Source: Anaerolineales bacterium
Lineage (GTDB): Bacteria > Chloroflexota > Anaerolineae > 4572-78 > J111
Assembly (NCBI GenBank): GCA_015075405.1
Contig: JABTUK010000005.1
Coordinates: 496,001 to 560,000 of the forward strand
Reading direction: 5' to 3'
DNA length: 64,000 nucleotides
In this document: positions 1 to 7,908 of the stretch, piece by piece
Layout: each line of letters opens with the position of its first letter
Numbering within the stretch: position 1 is the first letter of the stretch
The notes under the pieces: model-generated
Seen by the model: the letters and a program-made list of their open reading frames with translations, nothing else
The model's database searches: none
What the model was told of the DNA's origin: nothing
Program-made: the position numbers and the translations under genes

Positions 1-3000
1 CAGCGCCTCATGCAGCTTCATTTTGCCGGGGGCAACCGGGCCGCGGCGCTGCAGGTTTACGAAGCCTACCGCCAGATGCTGGCCGCCGAATTTGGCGGCC
101 AACCCGCGCCCGAAATCGAGAGCCTGGCGGCGCGCATTAGGGCCAGCAGGCCCACTCAACAACCGAGCGCCCGAGCGCCCCAGACCCCCACCCCGGCTGA
201 TCTCGGCTTTGTGGGCCGGGCCGAGGAATTCAGGCGCTTGACGGCAGCTTACCACGCCGCGAGCCAGGGGCAGCCCCAGGTGGTCATCTTGCTGGGTGAA
301 GCCGGTATCGGTAAGACGCGCCTGGCCGGGGAGTTTCTACAATGGGCCGCTGCCCAGGGGGCCGAGGTGCTGCCGGGTCGCGCCTTTGAAACCGGGGGCG
401 AGCTGCCCTATCAGCCCCTGGCCCAACTGCTGCGCCATCGTCTGGACCAGGAACAGACGCCGGTTGACCTACTCTCTATAACCTGGTTGGCCGAGTTGAG
501 CCGGCTCTTGCCCGAACTGCGCGACCGTTATCCTGAGTTACCGCAACCCCAGCCGGACGAAGCTACGGCGCAAAGCCGCCTGTTGGAGTCTATCACCCGT
601 TTGGGACAGGCTCTAGCCCAACGCGCGCCGTTATTACTTTTTATTGACGATATTCAGTGGGCTGATGTGGCTTCGTTAGATGCTTTGCATTACGCGGCAT
701 CGCACTGGACGGAGCACAAGGCGCCTATCTTGCTGCTGCTCTGCGCGCGCGATGTGGCCTTGGTAGAAAAAAGCAGTGTGCAGCAGTGGTTCACCCGCCT
801 TAAAGCCAAGCTGGCCGTGACCCAATTGACGTTGGCTCCGCTGACCATTGAAGACACGCTGGCCCTGGTGGCCTCGTTGGAAGCCGGACAGGTAAGGGGC
901 GGCCAACCCACCCCGGCAGCTGGGGAGGAGTTGTCGCCCCCCAAATTCAACACCTTTGCTCAGGCCCTGTTTACCGAAACGGGCGGGCAGCCACTTTACC
1001 TGGTCGAGACGATCAAAGCCTTGCTGGAACAGAAGGTGTTGATCCCCTATCACACCGCCGAGGGCGTCCAACGACTCCAGTGGCGGACGCTGGCTGGCGA
1101 AACCACCGGCCATTTTCCGCTGCCCCGGCTCATTCCCACCAGCGTGCGCGAAGCGATTCTGGATCGGCTGTCCCGGCTGACTCCGCCCGCAACGGCCATG
1201 CTCACCGCCGCCGCTGTGCTGGGGCAGGCCGCCACGTTCAGGCAACTGTCTGAGATGTCCGGGATAGAGGAAATGGCCGGGGTGGACGCGCTGGAAGAAT
1301 TGGTGGCTAAACGCCTGTTGCTTGACCCGCATCAGGCCGGTCAAGCCTACCTGATTGCTCACGATAAAATTCGGGAGGTGATTTATGGGGAAACCAGCGC
1401 CGCCCGCCGGCAGGTGCTCCACCGCCGGGCCGTAACTGCGCTCCAGGGGGGCGACCCGGCTCGCCTGGCTTATCACGCCCTGGCGGCGGGGATGGACGAG
1501 CAGGCTTTTTTTTACAGCCTGGCCGCCGGCGATGCGGCGCTCCACCTTTTTGCCGCCGGTGATGCGATAACCCACTACGAAACCGCCCGCCGGCTTTTGG
1601 CGGCTGGGGCGGCACAGATAGAGAGCGCCGTTTGCCAGCGCCTTTATCTGCATTTGGGTCGGGCGCTGGAACTGCATGGTCAATTTGAGCAGGCCGGGGC
1701 TGTTTATGAGGAAATGGAGATTATCGCCCGGCAGTATACGCCAGCAATGAAGCTGGCCGCCTTGATGGCCCAGGCCGCGCTCCAGTCTATCCCCTCCCCG
1801 TCGCTTAACGCGGTTCAGGGGGAAACCCTGGCGGAACAAGCGCTCAACCTGGCCCGCGAATTGGGCGACAAGGCGGCTGAGGCTAAAATTTTGTGGGGGT
1901 TGATGAACCTCCACACCCATGCCAACCGCTTGCCGCAAGCCATTGCCTGCGGCGAACAAGCACTGGCCCTGGTCCGCGATCTCGACTTGCCTGAGCAGAG
2001 GGCTTTCATCCTTAACAATTTGGGCTTATGTTATTGGCTTAGCGGCCGTGTGAGCCAGGCCAGGGCGATTTTGGCTGAGGCCAGCGACTTGTGGCGCGCC
2101 CTGAACAACCTGCCTATGCTGGCCGACAGTTTATCTGGGGCTACCGGCATGGCCATTGACAGCGGCGACTATTCTCTGGCCCTAACCCTGGCCGGCGAAG
2201 CCTACCAAATCAGCCAGGCTATCGCTAATTTATGGGGGCAGTCTTATAGCAAGATTTCGATTGGTTATGTTTATTGGGATCGCGGCCAACCCGATCAAGC
2301 CATGGCCATCATGCAGGAATGTTTGCGCCTGGGCGACTTGGCTAATTACCTCACCCCCCAGGTTCTCACCCGCACTTACCTGGCGGCTGTCTATGGCAGC
2401 CTGGGCGCGATTGAACAGGGCCTGGAAATGATCCACCAGGCCCTGACCGTGGCCGAAACGCACATGCCTATTTTCCGCCCCTATGTTCTCACCAAACTGG
2501 CTCAGCTCCAGGTGCAGCAAGGCCGGTTCGCCGAAGCCGAAGCTGCCATTGAGCAGGGCAAACAAGAGTTCAACCGGCCAGGCGCCCCCCTCTTATTCCA
2601 GGTTATCTTTCTGGCCGAGGCTGAACTGGCCCTCAGGCAAGGCAACTATGCGCGCGCTCTGGCCGCAACGGAGACCCTGCTGACAATCCTGAGTCATTCG
2701 GACTTGCGAGTGCATATTGCAGAGGTGCTGTACCTGCGCGGACAAATCTTTGGGGCCATGGGCCAACCTGAAGCGGCCCGAAAGACCCTGCTCGAAGCCC
2801 AGGCTAAGGCCGAAGCCCTCGGTTCGCGCCGGATGCTGTGGCAAATCTTGTTGGCTCTCAGCCAGCTTGAAACCGATCCCGGTGAAGCCACTCGGCTGCG
2901 CCGGCAAGCGCAGGAAATCGTCGAGACTATCGCCAGTAATGTGGGTGATCCTGAACTGCGGGCGTCGTTTCTTGATTTGGCGGAAGTAAAGGAATTACTC

Positions 3001-3030
3001 ACTTTACGGCGAGATCCTAAAGCTCTTTAA
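1..3030 (+). CDS. SARP/AfsR-like regulator: BTAD remnant, STAND ATPase, TPRs (5' truncated)
   Basis: The frame is open to the window edge, so the true start and probably the DNA-binding domain lie upstream. The first ~45 residues look like the end of a bacterial transcriptional activator (BTAD) domain. Counting from the Met at position 10, a P-loop GEAGIGKT lies at residues 96-103 and a Walker B stretch LLLFIDDIQW at 208-217, as in MalT/AfsR-type STAND ATPases. From about residue 480 to the end the protein is helical with degenerate TPR units (repeated A-A-L-A...G patterns). Family knowledge suggests a large ATP-dependent transcriptional activator that senses a ligand through its TPRs; target and ligand are unknown. 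The next gene on the strand is a SpoIIE phosphatase 171 bp away. Confidence 0.85.
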   Translation, partial: QRLMQLHFAGGNRAAALQVYEAYRQMLAAEFGGQPAPEIESLAARIRASRPTQQPSARAPQTPTPADLGFVGRAEEFRRLTAAYHAASQGQPQVVILLGEAGIGKTRLAGEFLQWAAAQGAEVLPGRAFETGGELPYQPLAQLLRHRLDQEQTPVDLLSITWLAELSRLLPELRDRYPELPQPQPDEATAQSRLLESITRLGQALAQRAPLLLFIDDIQWADVASLDALHYAASHWTEHKAPILLLLCARDVALVEKSSVQQWFTRLKAKLAVTQLTLAPLTIEDTLALVASLEAGQVRGGQPTPAAGEELSPPKFNTFAQALFTETGGQPLYLVETIKALLEQKVLIPYHTAEGVQRLQWRTLAGETTGHFPLPRLIPTSVREAILDRLSRLTPPATAMLTAAAVLGQAATFRQLSEMSGIEEMAGVDALEELVAKRLLLDPHQAGQAYLIAHDKIREVIYGETSAARRQVLHRRAVTALQGGDPARLAYHALAAGMDEQAFFYSLAAGDAALHLFAAGDAITHYETARRLLAAGAAQIESAVCQRLYLHLGRALELHGQFEQAGAVYEEMEIIARQYTPAMKLAALMAQAALQSIPSPSLNAVQGETLAEQALNLARELGDKAAEAKILWGLMNLHTHANRLPQAIACGEQALALVRDLDLPEQRAFILNNLGLCYWLSGRVSQARAILAEASDLWRALNNLPMLADSLSGATGMAIDSGDYSLALTLAGEAYQISQAIANLWGQSYSKISIGYVYWDRGQPDQAMAIMQECLRLGDLANYLTPQVLTRTYLAAVYGSLGAIEQGLEMIHQALTVAETHMPIFRPYVLTKLAQLQVQQGRFAEAEAAIEQGKQEFNRPGAPLLFQVIFLAEAELALRQGNYARALAATETLLTILSHSDLRVHIAEVLYLRGQIFGAMGQPEAARKTLLEAQAKAEALGSRRMLWQILLALSQLETDPGEATRLRRQAQEIVETIASNVGDPELRASFLDLAEVKELLTLRRDPKAL

Positions 3031-3033
3031 GAC

Positions 3034-3083
3034 CTGATGAGTTTTGATCTTCAAAATCGGTAATCTCGATAATCCAGGAAGAT
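3034..3083. repeat. 50-bp dispersed repeat, copy 1
   Basis: This block starts 3 bp after the stop of the SARP-like gene and contains GTTTTGATCTTCAAAATCGG. It matches, inverted and with only a few differences, the block at about 47994-48043, which also begins at a stop codon. Further right (3109-3124) it shares the words GAAGGCTGGAAGATTGG with the second copy. The rest of the 171-bp gap holds only a T-rich stretch and the AAGGG ribosome binding site of the next gene. Confidence 0.7.
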
Positions 3084-3201
3084 TGCCCATAGGGGGCCTT
3101 TGGCTCGAAGGCTGGAAGATTGGTTTTTGTTTTTTGAGGATTTGGAGGTAAACTTCTGGCTGTAACAGGCGGGAGCCACCTGTTTAGTCGAAGGGAAAAA
3201 G

Positions 3202-4182
3202 ATGTCTGTTGACGGGAGCCGTCCGCCCAGTAACCCGCTTAGCCAGGACTTATATCAACAAGTTCAGCCGGGTGAGCCTGAACATAACGCGGTTAACCCT
3301 GCTCTGGAAACGAGTTGTCAACAGTTATTAACCCTCAAGCAGCAGTTGGCCTATGAAATTGCCGAACGCAAACGGCTTGAACAGGCTCTCAAGGAAAGCG
3401 AAGACCGCCAGCGATTAATGGCTGACCGTTTGCGGAGCGACCTGGTTCTGGCGCGAGAGATACAGCAAAGCCTGCTTCCCCCACCGACCCCCCGTTGGCC
3501 TGATCTGGAGGTGGCCTGTTATACCCAACCCGCCTTTGAAGTCGGCGGGGATTTTTATGCCTATCATGCCTCCACCCAGGCCAGAGTCTTGTTGAGTAAG
3601 TATATTCTAGCCGTAGGCGATGTGTCAGGCAAGGGCGTGTCGGCGGCCTTGCTTATGGCCACCAGCCTGTCACAATTTGACGCTGCCCTATCACTGAAAT
3701 TAACCCCCGCAAAACTTTTGGTCTATCTGGATCAAGCCCTGCTGCCCTATACCAAATCCCGGCGTCAGAATTGCGCGCTCTGCTATGTGGAGCTGGTGGG
3801 CATTAACACCGTTCGCCCTATGTTGAAAGCCGTCAACGCAGGTTGTATTCCCCCTTATCTCAAACACGCCGATGGTTCAGTCGAATGGGCGGCTATTGGT
3901 GGGTTTGCCCTGGGGCAAGGGTTGGGCGCGCAAATGGGCTATCAGGAAATCAGGCATTTGCTGGCAAAAGGTGACATGATCATTCTAACCACTGATGGCC
4001 TGGTCGAAGCGAATAACAGCAGGTCTGAAATGTTTGGCTTTGAACGATTGGAGCAGGCTATTATTACTGGGCCAACCTCCAGCGCCGCAGCAATGCTTGA
4101 GTATCTCAAAACGGAAATAGCCGCTTATGTGGGTGAAGCGGAGCCTCACGATGATATCACCATTGTGGTGGCGCGGGTTTGA
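3202..4182 (+). CDS. SpoIIE-family PP2C protein phosphatase (RsbU-like)
   Basis: The 326-residue protein has an N-terminal coiled coil (about residues 35-85) followed by a SpoIIE/PP2C catalytic domain (about 90-325). Metal-binding and core motifs are visible: EVGGDFYAYH, AVGDVSGKGVSAALLMA, TTDGLVEANN and the terminal EPHDDITIVV. Such enzymes dephosphorylate anti-sigma-factor antagonists in partner-switching pathways. No input domain other than the coiled coil is present, so activation probably depends on a partner. AAGGG lies about 6 bp before the ATG. It converges on a hybrid kinase gene, with a mobile repeat between the two stops. An anti-sigma kinase that could belong to the same kind of pathway lies far away at 51962-52357. 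Confidence 0.88.
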   Translation: MSVDGSRPPSNPLSQDLYQQVQPGEPEHNAVNPALETSCQQLLTLKQQLAYEIAERKRLEQALKESEDRQRLMADRLRSDLVLAREIQQSLLPPPTPRWPDLEVACYTQPAFEVGGDFYAYHASTQARVLLSKYILAVGDVSGKGVSAALLMATSLSQFDAALSLKLTPAKLLVYLDQALLPYTKSRRQNCALCYVELVGINTVRPMLKAVNAGCIPPYLKHADGSVEWAAIGGFALGQGLGAQMGYQEIRHLLAKGDMIILTTDGLVEANNSRSEMFGFERLEQAIITGPTSSAAAMLEYLKTEIAAYVGEAEPHDDITIVVARV

Positions 4183-4229
4183 CTGTCGTTACCAGTCGCC
4201 GGCGCGTACTCAAGCAGTTATCTGTTGAG

Positions 4230-4377
4230 GTTACTACTCAGGCTCATGTCATCCATTCGACAGGCTCAGGACAGGTTTCGAGCGACGAAGGAGCGAGAAA
4301 TCCCCAGGGCGCAACACATAAAAGTAAGGTATCGGGGATTTCTCCCTACGGTCGAAATGACATGACTGAGCAGTTAT
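4230..4377. mobile_element. MITE-like element, copy A (8-bp TSD)
   Basis: The ends are GTTACTACTCAG and CTGAGCAGTTAT, imperfect inverted repeats. Inside, ATGTCAT/ATGACAT and GAGAAATCCCC/GGGGATTTCTC form further inverted arms. It is flanked by a perfect direct repeat CTGTTGAG (4222-4229 and 4378-4385), read as a target-site duplication. It sits between the convergent stops of the phosphatase and the hybrid kinase and could fold as a bidirectional hairpin. No coding capacity. Confidence 0.85.
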
Positions 4378-4391
4378 CTGTTGAGAACTGC

Positions 4392-7043
4392 TTAGGGGCG
4401 GTTAGCTTCTTCCCTCGTCTCCAAAACTTCGCGAACCTTGTAGACCAGATCATCCGGCACAAAAGGTTTTGGCAAAAAAGCGATACCTGGATCCAACACG
4501 CCATGATGCACAATAGCGTTCTCAGTATAGCCTGACATGTATAGCACTTTCATCTCCGGGCGCAGCGAGACCAAAGTTTTAGCTAACTGAGACCCACTCA
4601 TCCCCCCCGGCATCACCACATCGGTCAACAGCAGATGGATGGGGCCTTGATAGGTGGCGCAGATTTGGCGGGCTTCCTCCCCGTGCTTGGCTGTCAATAC
4701 CTTATATCCTTTATTAAACAGCGCCCGTTGAGCCAGGTCACGAACCATATCTTCATCCTCCACCAACAAAATGGTTTCCCAACCCCGGCCCGCTTCGACG
4801 GCGGCTCGTTTTGGCTCAATGTCCTCGGCGCTGGCCTCGATGCGCGGCAGATAAACTTTAAAGGTTGTGCCGTGTCCCACCTCGCTGTAGACCCAAATAT
4901 GGCCGCCGCTTTGGTTAACCACGCCATACACCATAGCCAGGCCCAAGCCCGTCCCTTCGCCCATTTCTTTTGTGGTATAGAAAGGTTCAAAGATGCGGGC
5001 CTGAGTTTCTGCATCCATGCCCAGGCCGGTATCGCTCACCGCCAGCATGACATAGGGGCCGGCCACTATATCAATATGCCGGCGGATGTACTCCTCATCC
5101 AGATAGACATTAGCCGTTTCGATAGTTACCTTGCCACCCTCCGGCATCGCATCGCGGGCATTCACTACCAGATTCACAATCACCTGTTCAATCTGGCTGG
5201 CATCCGCTCTGATCGGCCCAAGCTGCGGTTCGAGCACAGTCACCAGGTCAATATCCTCACCAATTAAACGGCGCAACATCTTTTCAATATTAGTCACAAT
5301 GTGGTTGAGGTCTAAAACACTGGGCTGGAGGACCTGGCGGCGACTAAAGGCCAAGAGTTGGCGGGTTAACGAGGCGGCCCGTTCCGCCGCTTTTTCAATT
5401 TGTTCAGCATCCTGGCGCAAGGGGTGCCCCTGTTCCAGGTCATCGAGGATAAAACTACAGTTGCCCAGGATAACGGTTAAGATATTGTTGAAATCGTGAG
5501 CCACCCCACCTGTCAGCCGGCCAATGGCTTCCATTTTTTGGGCCTGATGATACTGCGCCTCCAGGCGCTGGCGCTCCTGGTCGAGCCGGAGCCGGGCCAG
5601 CACCCCGGATACCTGTTTAGCCACACTCTCGGCCAAATTGACTTCTTCAGCCGAAAAGTGGCGCGGTTCGATGGCATCCAGGCCCAAACTACCTATTACC
5701 TCACCGTCAATAAGCAGTGGGACAAGCAGCAGCGAGACTATGCCGCGCCGCTGCACCAAATCGTGAACGGCGGCCAGGCGCGGGTCGGTTTGAGCATCCT
5801 CCACTACCAGGGGCGTTTTATACCTGAGTAAATATTGGAATGAAGGATTATCCGCCGCAGGGATGATGTCGCCCAGGCCGCTGGGGCGTCCGGGCAGCAA
5901 GTATTCGGCCACTGTCACCGCCTCGGTTTTCTGGGCATTGAGCAGGGCCGCTGCCGCTTGGGGCACATCGAAGGCCAGGGCTAACTCACGACAGGTTTTT
6001 TCGAGAATGGCCTCCGGCTCTGTTTCGGTAACCGAAGCGGCGATGACGCGGTTGAGCAAGGCCAGTTCCCGATTGCGGCGCTGGATTTCTTCCTCGGCCC
6101 GTTTGCGGTCGGTGATGTCGCGGGCAATCCCTAACACCCCGACCACCCTCTCCTCGTGCCAGAGCGGCGTGGTAATAAATTCTCCCACCACATAGCCCCC
6201 CTGCCTGGTGCGAATACGCAGCTCGAAAATCGGTATGGTTGCTCCTTGCAGCATCTGCTGATGGACTGTCAAGGCCACGGGGAGATCTTCGGGATGAAGC
6301 AGCGGCCCAAAAGGGCGCTCCAGCCACTCTTCGCGTGACCAGCCCGTAACCTTTTCAAAAGCGGGGTTAAGCGAGGTTAGTGTTGCCTCCGGCGAAACGG
6401 TGTAAACCACATCCGGCGCGTATTCGACCAGGTGGCGATAGCGTTCTTCGGATTGGCGCAGCGCTGCCTCAACCCGCTTGCGTTCCTCTATTTGTTTGGT
6501 CAGATGTTCATTGGTTTGTTTGAGTTCAAGGGTGCGCGCTTCCACGCGCCGTTCCAGTTCGGCCTGAGCTTGCCGTAGCGCCTCTTCCATGTGCTGGCGC
6601 TCGGCAATTTCTTGCTGCAACTGCGCGTTTTGGGCCTCAAGTTCTTTTTGCATGTGGCGGAGGGCCAGGTGAGTTTTTACCCGGCTCAGCACCTCGCCCT
6701 GCTCGATGGGCTTGGTGATGTAGTCTACCCCGCCCACTTCAAATGCTTTGAGTTGGCCTTCTCTTCTCATCAAGGCGGTCATAAAAATAACGGGGATTTC
6801 TCTAGTCAGGTCATTGGCTTTCAAGCGGCGGCAGGTTTCAAAGCCATCCATTCCCGGCAGGAACACATCCAACAGGATCAAATCGGGCGGCTCAGCCTGG
6901 CTGAGTTCGAGCGCTCGTTCCCCATCTTCGGCTATGGTAATCTCAAAGTCAACCTGGCCCAGATATTCCAATAATATGTCAACATCAGCGGGGGTGTCAT
7001 CTACAATCAAGAGGTGATGTTTGTCAGGTTTTTCGATTTTCAC
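4392..7043 (-). CDS. Hybrid sensor histidine kinase (REC-PAS-GAF-HisKA-HATPase-REC)
   Basis: An 883-residue soluble hybrid kinase. An N-terminal receiver has phosphoacceptor Asp59 in DLILLDVF; then come a coiled coil (~125-195), a PAS domain (~200-315), a GAF domain (~335-490), a dimerisation/phosphoacceptor box GGVAHDFNNIL, an ATPase domain with NARDAMPEGG and GTGLGLAMVYG, and a C-terminal receiver with LLLTDVVMPGG. No membrane segment, so it senses internal signals or a partner through the first receiver. The GTG start (7043) follows the stop of a truncated receiver gene by 7 bp, suggesting that both once lay in one phosphorelay operon. The C-terminal receiver resembles the FixL/CheY-hybrid type used for self-regulation. 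Confidence 0.92.
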   Translation of the reverse strand: MKIEKPDKHHLLIVDDTPADVDILLEYLGQVDFEITIAEDGERALELSQAEPPDLILLDVFLPGMDGFETCRRLKANDLTREIPVIFMTALMRREGQLKAFEVGGVDYITKPIEQGEVLSRVKTHLALRHMQKELEAQNAQLQQEIAERQHMEEALRQAQAELERRVEARTLELKQTNEHLTKQIEERKRVEAALRQSEERYRHLVEYAPDVVYTVSPEATLTSLNPAFEKVTGWSREEWLERPFGPLLHPEDLPVALTVHQQMLQGATIPIFELRIRTRQGGYVVGEFITTPLWHEERVVGVLGIARDITDRKRAEEEIQRRNRELALLNRVIAASVTETEPEAILEKTCRELALAFDVPQAAAALLNAQKTEAVTVAEYLLPGRPSGLGDIIPAADNPSFQYLLRYKTPLVVEDAQTDPRLAAVHDLVQRRGIVSLLLVPLLIDGEVIGSLGLDAIEPRHFSAEEVNLAESVAKQVSGVLARLRLDQERQRLEAQYHQAQKMEAIGRLTGGVAHDFNNILTVILGNCSFILDDLEQGHPLRQDAEQIEKAAERAASLTRQLLAFSRRQVLQPSVLDLNHIVTNIEKMLRRLIGEDIDLVTVLEPQLGPIRADASQIEQVIVNLVVNARDAMPEGGKVTIETANVYLDEEYIRRHIDIVAGPYVMLAVSDTGLGMDAETQARIFEPFYTTKEMGEGTGLGLAMVYGVVNQSGGHIWVYSEVGHGTTFKVYLPRIEASAEDIEPKRAAVEAGRGWETILLVEDEDMVRDLAQRALFNKGYKVLTAKHGEEARQICATYQGPIHLLLTDVVMPGGMSGSQLAKTLVSLRPEMKVLYMSGYTENAIVHHGVLDPGIAFLPKPFVPDDLVYKVREVLETREEANRP

Positions 7044-7050
7044 GCTGCCT

Positions 7051-7488
7051 CTACTCCTGGCGGTAGGATTCTAGTAAAGTTTGAATATCTTTGCTGCGGT
7101 AGTGCCGGGCCAGCCGGCGTAGTTGAGCGACAAAGGCTTGATATTCCGGTCGGCGTTGTTCCAACTCGTCCAGCCGCGTCCGAATTTCCGGGATGCGTCC
7201 CCGCTGTGCCAGGCTGTAGAGTAGCTCCACTTCTTCGCGGGGCAAGTCAATCTGGAGCGCCTCGACTGGCTCAAGCGAGGGCTGTTCATACATCCAGGTT
7301 AGCTGTAACTGGCGGCCCAGTTGGGCCAGTAACTCTTCCTGGCGGATAGGTTTAGAGATAAAGGCATTGGCCCCCGCGGCCAGGCAATGCTCCCGGTCTG
7401 TTTCCAAAACACTGGCCGAAATACTGATGATGGGGCGGTATGTCGAAAGTTGTGTAATTTGCTCATCCCTCTCAAGGGAATCAGGTTT
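7051..7488 (-). pseudogene. 3' remnant of a hybrid histidine kinase/response regulator
   Basis: The open frame reads as the last third of a receiver domain (YRPIISISASVLETDRE, then the conserved FISKPI) followed by the ~65-residue helical tail typical of the end of large hybrid kinases. The Asp pocket, the kinase core and everything upstream are missing; an in-frame TAA lies at 7489-7491 and no ATG is available (only a TTG at 7407). The sequence beyond is unrelated non-coding DNA. This is best read as a deletion remnant of a kinase gene that was once upstream of, and co-transcribed with, the intact kinase. Confidence 0.75.
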
Positions 7489-7698
7489 TTACACACAATT
7501 TGCAATACTACCCTCTCATCATATCAGTTTCTTTCCAGGTGGGTTAGTAACAAATATCATCGCTTTTGATGACAAGCATCATCTCAACGGTTTGAGGTTA
7601 AATTTAAGTTCAAGGTTCCCGTTTTTATGTTATAATAGGTGTGAGGCGTCGTCAAATACGCGGGGAATCTCACATTAGGCGTGACTTATCCCCATTTG

Positions 7699-7859
7699 GT
7701 AACTGCTCAGCCCTCATGTCATCCATTCGACAGGCCCTTCGACAAGCTCAGGAAGTTCTCAGGACAGGTTTCGAGGCTGTAGGCCGAGAAATCCTTACAG
7801 CACTACACAGACATCAGAGATTTCTCCCTTCGGTCGAAATGACATGCCTGAGCAGTTAC
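7699..7859. mobile_element. MITE-like element, copy B (8-bp TSD)
   Basis: Perfect 12-bp terminal inverted repeats GTAACTGCTCAG / CTGAGCAGTTAC are flanked by the direct repeat CCCATTTG (7691-7698 and 7860-7867). The interior carries ATGTCAT...ATGACAT arms and a longer left half than copy A. It lies in the 420-bp gene-free stretch 7489-7908; the rest of that stretch has an isolated TATAAT at 7631-7636 without a convincing -35 box, and nothing else recognisable. Confidence 0.88.
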
Positions 7860-7908
7860 CCCATTTGAACGATTGGGGCTATAGGGAGGAATTATCCCAA
7901 CGTAACTG

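Noticed and set aside
676..1959. 427-residue antisense frame inside the SARP-like gene
   Set aside because: A GC-rich shadow frame of a well-supported STAND/TPR protein; composition is atypical and no domain is present.
4179..4535. 118-residue open frame overlapping the SpoIIE stop
   Set aside because: It runs through MITE-like copy A and the antisense end of the hybrid kinase; there is no family resemblance or ribosome site.
7631..7636. Promoter at TATAAT upstream of the kinase remnant
   Set aside because: The match points away from the minus-strand genes, and no -35 box better than 3/6 is found at 16-18 bp.
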